Source of the DNA: Syntrophaceae bacterium UBA4778
Lineage (GTDB): Bacteria > Desulfobacterota > Syntrophia > Syntrophales > UBA4778
Direction: 5' to 3'
DNA length: 20,578 bases
NCBI GenBank assembly: GCA_002403175.1
Contig: DHHG01000080.1
Location: forward strand, 1-20,578
This document shows, one piece after another, positions 7,642 to 14,829 of the stretch (within the stretch, counting starts at the first letter, position 1; each line of letters opens with the position of its first letter). Both the position numbers and the translations under genes were made by a program. The notes under the pieces are model-generated. The model ran no database searches. It was not told where the DNA came from and saw only the letters and a program-made list of their open reading frames with translations.

Positions 7642-7843
7642 AATTTCTCTCTCCTCATTGAATTTTAATGTGGCAATCATAACAGCAAAGCTCGGGGTTA
7701 TGGGTACTATTTGCACCATCCTGGTCTAACATGAACAAAAGCATTGACAAACTTTTCCGATATATCTAATCTGCAGGCGCTTAAAATCTAATACGGAGGT
7801 CACCCGTCAGTGGCTATTTTTATATGTTCTACAGGATTAACTT

Positions 7844-7919
7844 GGTCATGGTGTCCGGTACCCGTAAGGGCCGGGAGGCTTTATTAGAGCCTAAGCGCAC
7901 CATGGCCTTTTATTTTTTA
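7844..7919 (+). ncRNA. Three-way-junction RNA or structured leader candidate
   Basis: A perfect 10-bp closing stem (one G-U) joins GGTCATGGTG (7844-7853) to CACCATGGCC (7898-7907). Inside are two hairpins: CCGG..CCC-GTAA-GGGCCGG (7855-7874) with a GNRA-type GTAA loop and a two-base bulge, and AGGCT-7-base loop-AGCCT (7876-7892). TTTTATTTTTT follows directly (7908-7918). The T-run follows the structure only on the plus strand. The 186-aa gene starts 14 bases later. It could be a small RNA ending in its own terminator, an attenuator for that gene, or a DNA structure used in replication or packaging. Confidence 0.55.
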
Positions 7920-7932
7920 TGGGGTCTGAAAA

Positions 7933-8493
7933 ATGAAATTGCGATATCTGAACGGGGAAAAGGTTTATGTTTATGACAATGTTCCAAGCGCTATCACTGT
8001 CTTTAAGCATTCGGACGCTATCGCGATGCTGAGAGAGATATTTAAACGCGCCAAAAAATCTCCTGATAATTGCGGAGATCACTTGTTTTCTCTACTGCAT
8101 ACAATGCAGGTCCATATGTCTATGAAAGTAATAAGGCTTGATGACCTGAAAAGCGGTGAGATTAAGCTTGATAATGGCGAAACATTTGAAACATCAACTA
8201 AAATGTGCCGTGAATTAATCGGCGATATCAGAAGCATGTTTAAGAGGATAGGCAACGAAGCTACAAAAAGGATTGATGATATTCGCGATCAACTCAAGAA
8301 TTTTGATGCATTGAATAAGTTGGATATTCAAGATACCTCACAGATCCGGTTATGTGATCCTGTACCTCGAAAAAGAGGTCGTAAACGGAAAACAGAGAAG
8401 CCATTGCTTTCCGTAATTGCAAGGAAGCAAAAAAGAGATATGTTAAGCGAAATTGGCAGAACTTTTATGCAAGAGCAAGGGAAGAATATTTAA
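7933..8493 (+). CDS. Unknown 186-aa protein with basic, AT-hook-like tail
   Basis: I do not recognise this protein. It begins MKLRYLNGEKVYVYDNVPSA, is mostly charged and helical, has no signal peptide or membrane segment, and carries a basic cluster PRKRGRKRKTEK (about 145-156) around an Arg-Gly-Arg core like an AT-hook. A region near 75-125 rich in Arg, Lys, Asp and Glu could form a coiled coil. Together these suggest a DNA-binding or nucleoprotein role, but that is inference. Its ATG has only a weak GGGG-type Shine-Dalgarno sequence and lies just behind a structured RNA, so expression may be controlled there. A strong terminator closes the unit. It is one of only two plus-strand genes in the element. 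Confidence 0.7.
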   Translation: MKLRYLNGEKVYVYDNVPSAITVFKHSDAIAMLREIFKRAKKSPDNCGDHLFSLLHTMQVHMSMKVIRLDDLKSGEIKLDNGETFETSTKMCRELIGDIRSMFKRIGNEATKRIDDIRDQLKNFDALNKLDIQDTSQIRLCDPVPRKRGRKRKTEKPLLSVIARKQKRDMLSEIGRTFMQEQGKNI

Positions 8494-8509
8494 GCCAAAT
8501 TGTGAGATT

Positions 8510-8537
8510 GGGCGGGCGCTTTTACGCCCGCCCTTTT
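8510..8537 (+). terminator. Strong rho-independent terminator behind the 186-aa gene
   Basis: GGGCGGGCG pairs perfectly with CGCCCGCCC (9 bp, 6-base loop) followed by TTTT. It also separates this unit from the convergent minus-strand genes. Confidence 0.92.
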
Positions 8538-8581
8538 AAAGATTGATTCGATGCCGCTTTCAGTAGGCACGGGCAAAAGGG

Positions 8582-8860
8582 TTAATGAATTATCCGGAAG
8601 GAATTTGGCCATTCAACAGCTCGAAGACCTTGCAAGAGTAAATGATCCGCAGGCTTTCCGTTAAATGTCGTACGGAAGGGGCTCCTCATCGAAAGAAATA
8701 CCTCGTCCTTTCGAATTGCCTCCCTAAGAATGCCGCTGAACCATTCCACCACGTCATCTCGCTGAAGTATGCCACCTTCATATAAAATGAACGCGGTTGC
8801 TCCGCTCTCATAATGGAGAGCTGCACAAACCTTTTCATTTAGTCCTTTAAGTTGAGCCAT
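8582..8860 (-). CDS. Unknown 92-aa element protein
   Basis: The ATG at 8860 (MAQLKGLNEKV) is preferred because AAAGGAG lies about 7 bases upstream. A start at 8881 would lack this site. The protein is soluble, with no signal peptide, helical segments and a conserved-looking VEWFSGILREAIRKDE stretch in the middle. I do not recognise the family. It lies 22 bases after the HGGxSTG gene in the same direction, so the two are probably co-transcribed. The position between origin and element left end is where satellites often keep helper-interaction genes. No function is claimed. Confidence 0.65.
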   Translation of the reverse strand: MAQLKGLNEKVCAALHYESGATAFILYEGGILQRDDVVEWFSGILREAIRKDEVFLSMRSPFRTTFNGKPADHLLLQGLRAVEWPNSFRIIH

Positions 8861-8882
8861 GTTTTTCTCCTTTGCTTTCAAA

Positions 8883-9515
8883 TTAGAATGTACCGTTCTG
8901 TCCCTGTCTCATGGAGTTAGGTTTCCGACCACCATAAAAACCATTCTGCGAAGATCGTGCTTTCCCCTCGGGCGTTTTCGGACCTGTTGAAAGGCCGCCA
9001 TGTAGCCTACATCGCCCGGATGCATAAAGGTCGCGACGTTTGCAAGGGGTTCCTCTCCTGGTCTTCGCCATGCAGATTATCTTCTGCCCTGTCGATGATA
9101 AGCCCGATACTTGCTTTTTCCGGTTCAAGATCCGGGGATTCTCCTGTTCGACCTTGAGGGCGACATCCCGGCGCTTCTCCCTAACGAATTTTCGGTAGCT
9201 CGAATCGGTACACAGCCCTACAAAATGACCATAAACAACATCGTAAGCCTTTTGGGTCCGCAATTCGGTGGGTTCGGGCTGTTTTCTTTCCCATCCTGCA
9301 AGGTACAAAAGAGCGGGCTTTATATAATCATAAAAAAAGTTCAGCCTGCGCCCAAATGGGATCTGCTTAACTTCTTCCATTATCCGGCTCTCAAGTTGCT
9401 TCAGCCGATTATCTAACCGCGCATATTCATCAAACTCATACAAATATATTTTCATGGTTTCCATCCATCCCTTCTTTAAAATTTGGTCAGCCGGATCGAC
9501 TGACGATATTTCCAT
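8883..9515 (-). CDS. HGGxSTG-type zinc-binding protein, 210 aa
   Basis: The C-terminal part carries C148, C158, C169 and H172 in the pattern C-x9-C-x10-C-x2-H, then HGGLSTGPKTPEGKARSSQNG. This is the HGGxSTG motif found in many small phage and integrated-element proteins, likely a zinc-stabilised nucleic-acid-binding module. The N-terminal 130 residues are helical and rich in charged residues (DEYARLDNRLKQLESRIMEEVKQ), with no recognised domain. The start is uncertain: AAGGAG touches the ATG at 9515, and ATGs at residues 18 and 21 are alternatives. It is the first gene on this side of the origin and probably shares a transcript with the 92-aa gene. The biochemical role of the family is unknown to me. 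Confidence 0.72.
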   Translation of the reverse strand: MEISSVDPADQILKKGWMETMKIYLYEFDEYARLDNRLKQLESRIMEEVKQIPFGRRLNFFYDYIKPALLYLAGWERKQPEPTELRTQKAYDVVYGHFVGLCTDSSYRKFVREKRRDVALKVEQENPRILNRKKQVSGLSSTGQKIICMAKTRRGTPCKRRDLYASGRCRLHGGLSTGPKTPEGKARSSQNGFYGGRKPNSMRQGQNGTF

Positions 9516-9540
9516 CTCCTTTTTTTCGGGGCGCGCTCAA

Positions 9541-9750
9541 TGCGCCAAATGCGCCAAAATATAATTTAGAATGTTTTCGCGCATTGCGGGAGCGGTGGTG
9601 GCCCAAAGGCCACCGCCCGCGAGGGTAAAACATATAAGAGATTTCAATGCGCGCGCACCCCAAAAAATCGTTAATTAACTCATAATATCAAGTACATGAA
9701 CCAGTTTTCTAGCTCCACTAATGCCGAAATGTTTTGGCGCATTTGGCGCA
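9541..9750. other. Replication origin candidate with nested inverted repeats
   Basis: The outer arms are a perfect 19-bp inverted repeat, TGCGCCAAATGCGCCAAAA (9541-9559) against its complement (9732-9750). Each arm is two tandem TGCGCCAAA units, so there are four iteron-like units. An inner 9-bp pair CGCGCATTG/CAATGCGCG stands at 9578-9586 and 9645-9653. In the centre is a GC hairpin GGTGGCC-CAAA-GGCCACC, extended by G-C pairs (9592-9620). The 9661-9710 stretch is AT-rich and includes TTAATTAA, a possible unwinding region. The whole region lies between the replication gene and the HGGxSTG gene and has no coding sequence. Iterons next to a primase-helicase gene are typical of satellite origins. 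Confidence 0.7.
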
Positions 9751-9766
9751 CTTTGAAATCACTTCC

Positions 9767-11734
9767 CTAGTTCGGCCTTTGATCTGGTTTTAAACGAATT
9801 ACTACCTTGTCTTTCCTGCCTTGGGTCCGGGCATGCTCTCGGGTCAGAATTCCGCTTGTTAGCATCTCCCGAACCAAATTATCGCAATCGGTTTTCGACA
9901 ACGCTACCGGATAGTCCTGATGGCCTTTGATATAACTGTAAGTAGTGCATCGTCCTACCGTGCTGGCAGGGACGTGCTCACCCGCCTGTGCCAAGTTATC
10001 TATGATCCTCGCAATGGTCGCCTTGTGCTGATCGCGCTTCATCTGTCGATTATCCGGGCTGGCCTCCTCGTCCCATTCATCATCAAATGGCCCTTGCGGA
10101 ATCGGCACAGAATCCGTCCAGAGTAACCGCACATCATGAGCCTTAGCCCCATGATTTGCTTTCATCTGCTTGAGAACAAGAGCGCCGTCCTTTTCAGTCA
10201 ATGACAATCGGGATCGGCAGGAGTTATGCCAGGCTGTCGATCCTGAATAGTCTTCGTCAATAATCTTTCTGCTTGTAGCGGCCCCTTTACTGATATGCGC
10301 CAGAAGTAGCAGCCCCCGGTTCGGGCGAGCAAGGGTATTTCGCAAACCCCGCACAAAACGCCTTACCATTTGGCGGTCGATCTCTTTGCCCTCAAAAACA
10401 TCCGAAACGTTATCGATGATGACAAGCCCAGCGCTTAGCTTCCGGGTCAGGTCGCCAAGAACTTGGGCCATACGGCTCAGGCCGCCTTGCGTGTCGCTCA
10501 GCGCGGCATTGTGTTCGCTCACGTCGATCAGATGAAGCCACCCTGCAAGCTGCGGCTGATCGATGCCGAATGCTCCGCAAATCTTTCCGACTCGATGCCG
10601 CAAAACTGTAGCGGGGTCCTCGGCACTGTAGAAGATCACGGCTCGCCTGGCAGTCCTCAAAGACCCGAAGCCTCTCCCTGTGGCTACCAGGATCGCAATT
10701 AGAAGGGCGACATAGCTTTTTCCACTCCCCCCATGCCCGGCCAGAAGGGTGGCCTCGCCGCCCGGAATGATTTTTTCGACAACATCTTCCGGCAATTCAA
10801 CGGGCGACGGATCGGCCAGGTCGATAATCAAGGAAGACAGCCTTGTTGAGTCGTTCGTAATTACATTCGAGTCGCCGCTGTTTTTGGTAGACTGTGCCGG
10901 ATCTTCAAATTTTGAGAAAACCGCGCTGGGATCGGAGCATCCCGGCGTGTTCTTGCCGTGTCTGAAAGCGTTTGCAATTTTCTTTTGCAGATCTTCGGGG
11001 TTCCAGGGGGGCAAGTTTTCACAGTTCCACTCGGACATGAGATCGAAAGCTTTTTCCGGGCTAATTCCAAAGTCCTTTATCTGGCAAGCTATCTTAAAAG
11101 TCCAGTTGTCGCCGCCTTCCCCCTCAATCGCGGGACGCGCAGACCGCAGGAAATCGGCAGCCCTTTTGATATTGCCCTCGGTATCAAGTTCAACATCGGC
11201 GCGTAACAATGTGGGTTCGCGTTCGATTTGCTTTCCTGTTAAATCCAAAAACCACTGAGGGGCTTCCGCAATTGGCAGATCTTCAATGATCTCATAGCCG
11301 GGACTGAATGGCCCGATTACAAATCCACCCTTCCCCCGACTGTCGAGACCCTTTCCGAGTCGATCCGAGGCTGAATTGCACCCTTCGCCCGAATAGTGTT
11401 GGTGATAACCGCCTGAAGGGGTACCGACCTTGAAGGTGGGCGGGAGTGGCCCATTTTCGAGTTCCATCTTAAAAAGGCTGTCTTCAGCCTCGATTGGATG
11501 CTTCCCACAGTCGTTGTCGAAAACGGTCAATCCGGACTTGCCACAATCGATTCCCCAATTACAATTGGGAAATCTCCGCTTCCATTCGGATATTTTCGCC
11601 AGATCAGTTGTAGATTCTTTACGCCAAGAAACGAGCGGGACTTTGCCAGTACATGGGAAGATATACCATCCCCGCTTTGCACCTTCTTCCAATGTGAGAA
11701 TTCGAGGGGCGGATTTAGCTGTGTCCGTTTCCAT
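9767..11734 (-). CDS. PrimPol-helicase replication protein
   Basis: I chose the ATG at 11734 (METDTAKSAP, GGGGGTG upstream), giving 655 residues. ATGs at 11770 and 11758 are alternatives. Residues 15-165 form a primase-polymerase N-domain: the catalytic DxD is FDND (D73, D75), then GGYHQHYS (H111, H113) and GLDSRGKGGFVIGPFS. Residues 215-265 (PEKAFDLMSEWN...KKIANAFRHG) look like a primase C-terminal helical domain. Residues 318-545 are a RecA/RepA-like hexameric helicase with Walker A GHGGSGKS (K339), Walker B GLVIIDN (D441) and LLLLAHISKG. The C-terminus (570-655) resembles a winged helix and may bind DNA. It probably starts and drives element replication from the adjacent iteron region. It follows alpA by 16 bases. 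The organisation resembles the multifunctional replication protein of P4, but with different domains. Confidence 0.88.
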   Translation of the reverse strand: METDTAKSAPRILTLEEGAKRGWYIFPCTGKVPLVSWRKESTTDLAKISEWKRRFPNCNWGIDCGKSGLTVFDNDCGKHPIEAEDSLFKMELENGPLPPTFKVGTPSGGYHQHYSGEGCNSASDRLGKGLDSRGKGGFVIGPFSPGYEIIEDLPIAEAPQWFLDLTGKQIEREPTLLRADVELDTEGNIKRAADFLRSARPAIEGEGGDNWTFKIACQIKDFGISPEKAFDLMSEWNCENLPPWNPEDLQKKIANAFRHGKNTPGCSDPSAVFSKFEDPAQSTKNSGDSNVITNDSTRLSSLIIDLADPSPVELPEDVVEKIIPGGEATLLAGHGGSGKSYVALLIAILVATGRGFGSLRTARRAVIFYSAEDPATVLRHRVGKICGAFGIDQPQLAGWLHLIDVSEHNAALSDTQGGLSRMAQVLGDLTRKLSAGLVIIDNVSDVFEGKEIDRQMVRRFVRGLRNTLARPNRGLLLLAHISKGAATSRKIIDEDYSGSTAWHNSCRSRLSLTEKDGALVLKQMKANHGAKAHDVRLLWTDSVPIPQGPFDDEWDEEASPDNRQMKRDQHKATIARIIDNLAQAGEHVPASTVGRCTTYSYIKGHQDYPVALSKTDCDNLVREMLTSGILTREHARTQGRKDKVVIRLKPDQRPN

Positions 11735-11750
11735 ATTAACACCCCCGATC

Positions 11751-11969
11751 TTATTCATTGCGTAACCCATCGATCAGGGTACGGATGTCGGAAGCTTGCC
11801 AAACGGTCACTCTTTTCGATAGGGACCTAGGTTTCGGAAAGCGGCCTTCACGGACGCCCTGCCACCATGAACTTTTTGAAATGGGGATGAACTGAAGGAC
11901 CTGTTTAATTCTGAGTAGGCCCACTTCGGGCAGATTTTCTACTGATGGGATTTGATAGTCTCTTGACAT
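11751..11969 (-). CDS. AlpA-family transcriptional regulator
   Basis: The ATG at 11969 (MSRDYQIPSV) has an excellent AAGGAGGTC Shine-Dalgarno sequence, so the longer upstream reading is rejected. The 72-residue protein contains LLRIKQVLQFIPISKSSWWQGVREGRFPKPRSLSKRVTVWQASDI, the compact winged-helix layout of AlpA/excisionase-type proteins with the typical xGxFPxPxxL wing and final WxxxDI. In P4-like elements such proteins activate integrase or replication genes or aid excision. It lies directly upstream of the replication gene and downstream of three phased GGGAGGAT repeats, which suggests a regulated promoter. Confidence 0.87.
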   Translation of the reverse strand: MSRDYQIPSVENLPEVGLLRIKQVLQFIPISKSSWWQGVREGRFPKPRSLSKRVTVWQASDIRTLIDGLRNE

Positions 11970-12014
11970 GCAATGACCTCCTTTTCGTCTTTTACAGTAC
12001 AGGGAGACTTTCAA

Positions 12015-12054
12015 GGGAGGATATCCGACTATTGGGGGAGGATTTGGGGAGGAT
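12015..12054. promoter_or_regulatory. Three phased GGGAGGAT repeats upstream of alpA
   Basis: GGGAGGAT occurs at 12015-12022, 12036-12043 and 12047-12054. The offsets are 21 and 11 bases, about two turns and one turn of the helix, so all would face the same side of the DNA. They lie 46-85 bases upstream of the alpA start and are good candidates for binding sites of an element regulator. Confidence 0.5.
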
Positions 12055-12071
12055 AAAGCAGACAGAAACAT

Positions 12072-12103
12072 AAAAGCCATTACAATCAATGACTTGTAAT
12101 GGC
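12072..12103 (-). terminator. Terminator behind the HTH regulator gene
   Basis: GCCATTACAA and TTGTAATGGC form a perfect 10-bp stem with an 8-base loop, followed on the minus strand by TTTTAT. It starts about 20 bases after the stop codon of the regulator. Confidence 0.75.
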
Positions 12104-12124
12104 CTCACAGAAGGTAATTATTTT

Positions 12125-13081
12125 TCAATCGAGAGCTATTTCCCAAATTTTGCTGTCGATGTATCGGAGACCGAACGCCCCATCAGTCGTAATGCTGTTT
12201 TCCAAATGATCTGCAAGGTTTTTAAGCCCTGAGATACGAAGCTTTTCGTAAGCCGTTTGCAGTCGTTTCCCAACATTGGTTTGAGCATTTTTACTATCCG
12301 GGTTGCTGAAGTTTCGGTCTGTTATCGCAGCCGACATCTTTTCTATTGCTTCTTCAATTTCCCGGCGCTCTAGATCGCTGTCCGCTGCTTTAAGGTCTGA
12401 TTGCAGGGAAAGGTATTTATTCCAGTATTCTTGCTTCGCCCTGTCATCATTGATTGTCTGTGAGGTACCGCCAAAATTTAACCCCTGAGAGATGGCCTCA
12501 GCACCGTCCATGACAGAGTTGACCACTGGCCCGTTTACTGTCTGATAAAGATTTCTGCAAGAGATGGATTCTGGAGCCGCCTGAAGCAAGTAGGCAATAT
12601 ACAGAAACCCGTCAAGATGCCTTATTAGTGTGGCGCCGCCTCCATTGAAACGTACATGCCAAATCTCGCCCTGCTTTTTTAAAGAGTTCTCAGAGCCTTC
12701 AGCGCAATTCCGTAATATCAATTTATCGATATCCGGAGCACTGCCTGGCTTCTCCTCCTCTCCCTGTACGGGGTCGATCTTGATCATGACCTCCTTTTCC
12801 GAGCAGTCATAAACGGAACTTATGGTTTTGAGTTCCCTATCTCCGGAATCTAAAATGATGTATTCTTGGCATGTCAGCACTTTTTTTCCGATCCATCTTG
12901 GATTGACCAGATGCACCCGGTAAGCGTTCTCGGTGCCGTAAATACTTCTTTCCGCCGGTGGGACAGGACCGTAGGCGTCGAAATAGCCTTCAACAATCTT
13001 TGCTCGGATTATTCTATCGGAAGTTTTAAGAAGGTCAGCGGCTTCTTGTATAGTGATGAAAGTAGTGCCTAATAGATTCAT
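12125..13081 (-). CDS. HTH regulator with W-x-V-x-F / coiled-coil / ITTDG module
   Basis: The ATG at 13081 follows AGGAGG at 6 bases. Residues 8-30 (FITIQEAADLLKTSDRIIRAKI) form an excisionase/MerR-like helix-turn-helix. After a variable region, residues 139-180 read GEIWHVRFNGGG...HLDGFLYIAYLLQ. Residues 211-256 form a charged coiled coil. Residues 265-316 read NAQTNVGKRLQTAYEKL...LADHLENSITTD and end in YIDSKIWEI. From memory, this three-part order (WxVxFxG...GLxYLAxLL; charged helix; ARxxVxxxIxxAL...HLxxSVxTG...W) is a recurrent C-terminal module of bacterial regulatory and ATPase proteins, mostly in Actinobacteria and Myxobacteria. Its function is not known to me. The protein is probably an element regulator. 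It is a separate unit between two terminator-like hairpins. Confidence 0.72.
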   Translation of the reverse strand: MNLLGTTFITIQEAADLLKTSDRIIRAKIVEGYFDAYGPVPPAERSIYGTENAYRVHLVNPRWIGKKVLTCQEYIILDSGDRELKTISSVYDCSEKEVMIKIDPVQGEEEKPGSAPDIDKLILRNCAEGSENSLKKQGEIWHVRFNGGGATLIRHLDGFLYIAYLLQAAPESISCRNLYQTVNGPVVNSVMDGAEAISQGLNFGGTSQTINDDRAKQEYWNKYLSLQSDLKAADSDLERREIEEAIEKMSAAITDRNFSNPDSKNAQTNVGKRLQTAYEKLRISGLKNLADHLENSITTDGAFGLRYIDSKIWEIALD

Positions 13082-13110
13082 GTCGCGCCTCCTGAGTGCG
13101 TCCCTGATAG

Positions 13111-13142
13111 TTAAAAAGGGGAAGGCGGTTCAGGATTACCGC
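13111..13142 (-). terminator. Weak terminator candidate behind the integrase unit
   Basis: GCGGT/ACCGC (5 bp, 8-base loop) is followed on the minus strand by a C-rich spacer and five T residues. The stem is short, so this is tentative. Confidence 0.35.
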
Positions 13143-13184
13143 TTTTCGGCCCGTCGACCTATCCCCGATCAGCTCTCTCAATTC

Positions 13185-13418
13185 TTATGATGCTACAATC
13201 TCCATCATTTCCCCGTTATCTTTGTTGACGAGGATGTAGCGTTGAAAACCATCCATCATTGGGATTTCCGAATTTACATGGATAATCCAAAACATACTCA
13301 AATCAAAGTTGCCGTAATATGTTCCGGGTATGCTGTCCACAATCTCAAGACGGTGCTTCATCATGGTAGACCAAGAAACAAAGGCGCTCTGCAACGCCTC
13401 ATCCTGCCCGATCGTCAT
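13185..13418 (-). CDS. Unknown 77-aa protein coupled to the integrase
   Basis: Its ATG overlaps the integrase stop in an ATGA arrangement, and GAGGTGA lies just upstream inside the integrase gene, so it is probably translated by coupling. The protein (MTIGQDEALQSAFVSW) is small and soluble with alternating strands (FWIIHVNSE, QRYILVNKDNGEMMEIV). The family is not recognised. A directionality factor would be a natural partner of an integrase at this place, but no helix-turn-helix is visible, so I do not assign that function. Confidence 0.65.
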   Translation of the reverse strand: MTIGQDEALQSAFVSWSTMMKHRLEIVDSIPGTYYGNFDLSMFWIIHVNSEIPMMDGFQRYILVNKDNGEMMEIVAS

Positions 13419-14653
13419 GGCTCACCTCGCATAGTTTTGAAAGGAATCACCGTTGCCCCTGCCTTAAGCCCGTCCAGGTAATCAGCCCAAAGCTGCATCA
13501 TCTTATTTCTTTCGGTAAGGTGGGCCGTCCTGTTGTATGCTCTGCCGTTTGGATCTCTGACCCTGTGCGCCAGTTGCGCTTCAATGTAATCAGGTCGAAC
13601 ATGTAAAATTTCATCAAGGAGCGTTCGCGCCATTGCCCTGAAGCCATGCCCAGACATTTCTTCCTTGGGGAAACCCATCCGCCTAAATGCCGCCAGGATC
13701 GCATTATCACTCATAGGCCGGGCATTTGTCCGGGCACTCGGGAACACATATCGGCTATTTCCTGTGAGGGGCTTTATCTCATTCAGAATCCCAACGGCCT
13801 GCTCCGATAAGGGTACAATATGGGCCTGCTTCATTTTCATCCGTTCCGCTGGAATACTCCAAATTGCCCCGTCAAGATCAATTTCTGTCCATTCCGCTTT
13901 CCGTAATTCACCAGGACGAACAAAGACAAGAGGCGCCAGACGCATGGCCTGTTTAACAATGAAGCTGCCTTCATATGCGTCGATGGCCCTGAGCAATTCC
14001 CCAATCTTCACCGGGTCCGTTATCGCCGCCATGTGGCCCTCTTTCGCTGGGGATAGTGCCCCTATAAGGTCTTTCGACGGGTCACGTTCTGCCCTTCCAG
14101 TCGCCACTGCATAGCGGAAGATCTGCCCGCAGTTTCCCCGTAACCTGTGCGCCGTATCTACTGCGCCCCTGCCTTCTACTCTCCGCAAAACAGTAAGAAG
14201 TTCAGGAGCCTTTATTTCGTTAATGGGCCTTTTCCCGATCCAGGGGAAAGCGTCAAGCTCGAGCCGTCTGATAATCTTGCTTGAATGGCCTTTAGCCCAT
14301 GAAGACGAAAATCTTGAAAACCATTCCCGCGCAATTACTTCGAAGGTTTCCTTTTCTTCTGTTTCGGCCTGCTTCTGAGCTTTCTTGACAGCTCCGGGGT
14401 CAATACCCTTCTCCAAGAGTTTTCGGGCATCCTCGCGCCTCTGGCGTGCATCGGTTAGGGGTATTTCGGGGTATGAGCCAAGCGAAAGAAGCTTCTCCGT
14501 ACCTCCAAAACGGTATTTAAGCCGCCAAAGCTTCCCCCCGGATGTGTTCACAAAGAGAAACAGGCCACCGCCATCAAATAATTTATAGTCTTTTCCTTGT
14601 GATTTCGCTGTTCTGACTTGAACGTCGGTTAGAGGTTTGATCCTTCTCGGCAT
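13415..14653 (-). CDS. int: P4-type tyrosine integrase
   Basis: The enzyme catalyses site-specific integration and excision of the element at the tRNA gene. The ATG at 14653 (MPRRIKPLTDVQ) has AAGGAGG upstream, giving 412 residues. The N-terminus (LFDGGGLFLFVNTSGGKLWRLKYRF, LSLGSYPEIPLTDAR) is the arm-binding domain of P4-like integrases. The core-binding domain follows at about 95-185. The catalytic domain holds the first Arg in FVRPGELRKAEW, HGFRAMARTLL with the His-x-x-Arg, QLAH, and the nucleophile Tyr in GRAYNRT. All catalytic residues appear intact. It lies 176 bases from the tRNA-Ala 3' end with ATACCCC repeats between, as expected for an active integrase beside its attachment site. 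Confidence 0.96.
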   Translation of the reverse strand: MPRRIKPLTDVQVRTAKSQGKDYKLFDGGGLFLFVNTSGGKLWRLKYRFGGTEKLLSLGSYPEIPLTDARQRREDARKLLEKGIDPGAVKKAQKQAETEEKETFEVIAREWFSRFSSSWAKGHSSKIIRRLELDAFPWIGKRPINEIKAPELLTVLRRVEGRGAVDTAHRLRGNCGQIFRYAVATGRAERDPSKDLIGALSPAKEGHMAAITDPVKIGELLRAIDAYEGSFIVKQAMRLAPLVFVRPGELRKAEWTEIDLDGAIWSIPAERMKMKQAHIVPLSEQAVGILNEIKPLTGNSRYVFPSARTNARPMSDNAILAAFRRMGFPKEEMSGHGFRAMARTLLDEILHVRPDYIEAQLAHRVRDPNGRAYNRTAHLTERNKMMQLWADYLDGLKAGATVIPFKTMRGEP

Positions 14654-14668
14654 ACAAAATCCTCCTTT

Positions 14669-14730
14669 GGGGGTATGTGGCATGACCTGCCTACTAGATA
14701 CCCCTTCATATACCCCGATTATAGGGGTAT
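14669..14730. repeat. Right cluster of four ATACCCC repeats
   Basis: ATACCCC stands at 14698-14704 and 14710-14716 (plus) and as GGGGTAT at 14669-14676 and 14724-14730. The last two copies form a perfect inverted repeat with a 7-base centre. The plus pair has the same 12-base spacing and ACTAG prefix as the pair at the left end. The cluster lies in front of the integrase start and may bind integrase and also repress its promoter. Confidence 0.65.
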
Positions 14731-14770
14731 GTCAATGGACTTTGCTGGACATTAAAAGACAATAAACAAT

Positions 14771-14798
14771 AAAAAACCCGCTATTTTCAGCGGGTTTT
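14771..14798 (-). terminator. Terminator downstream of tRNA-Ala
   Basis: AAAACCCGCT and AGCGGGTTTT form a perfect 10-bp stem with a 6-base loop. On the minus strand it continues into TTTTTTATTG. It lies 32 bases after the tRNA 3' end, on the element side, so the element may have brought its own terminator to replace the displaced one. Confidence 0.85.
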
Positions 14799-14829
14799 GG
14801 ACTATATTGAACCTTATCGGATTATGTCT

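Noticed and set aside
10749..11258. Open frame of 169 codons on the plus strand inside the replication gene
   Set aside because: It lies fully antisense to the PrimPol-helicase coding region, has no family motif or good ribosome site, and is explained by the codon structure of the real gene.
13665..14114. Open frame of 149 codons on the plus strand inside the integrase
   Set aside because: It is antisense to the integrase core, whose catalytic motifs are unmistakable. The predicted peptide shows no recognisable features.
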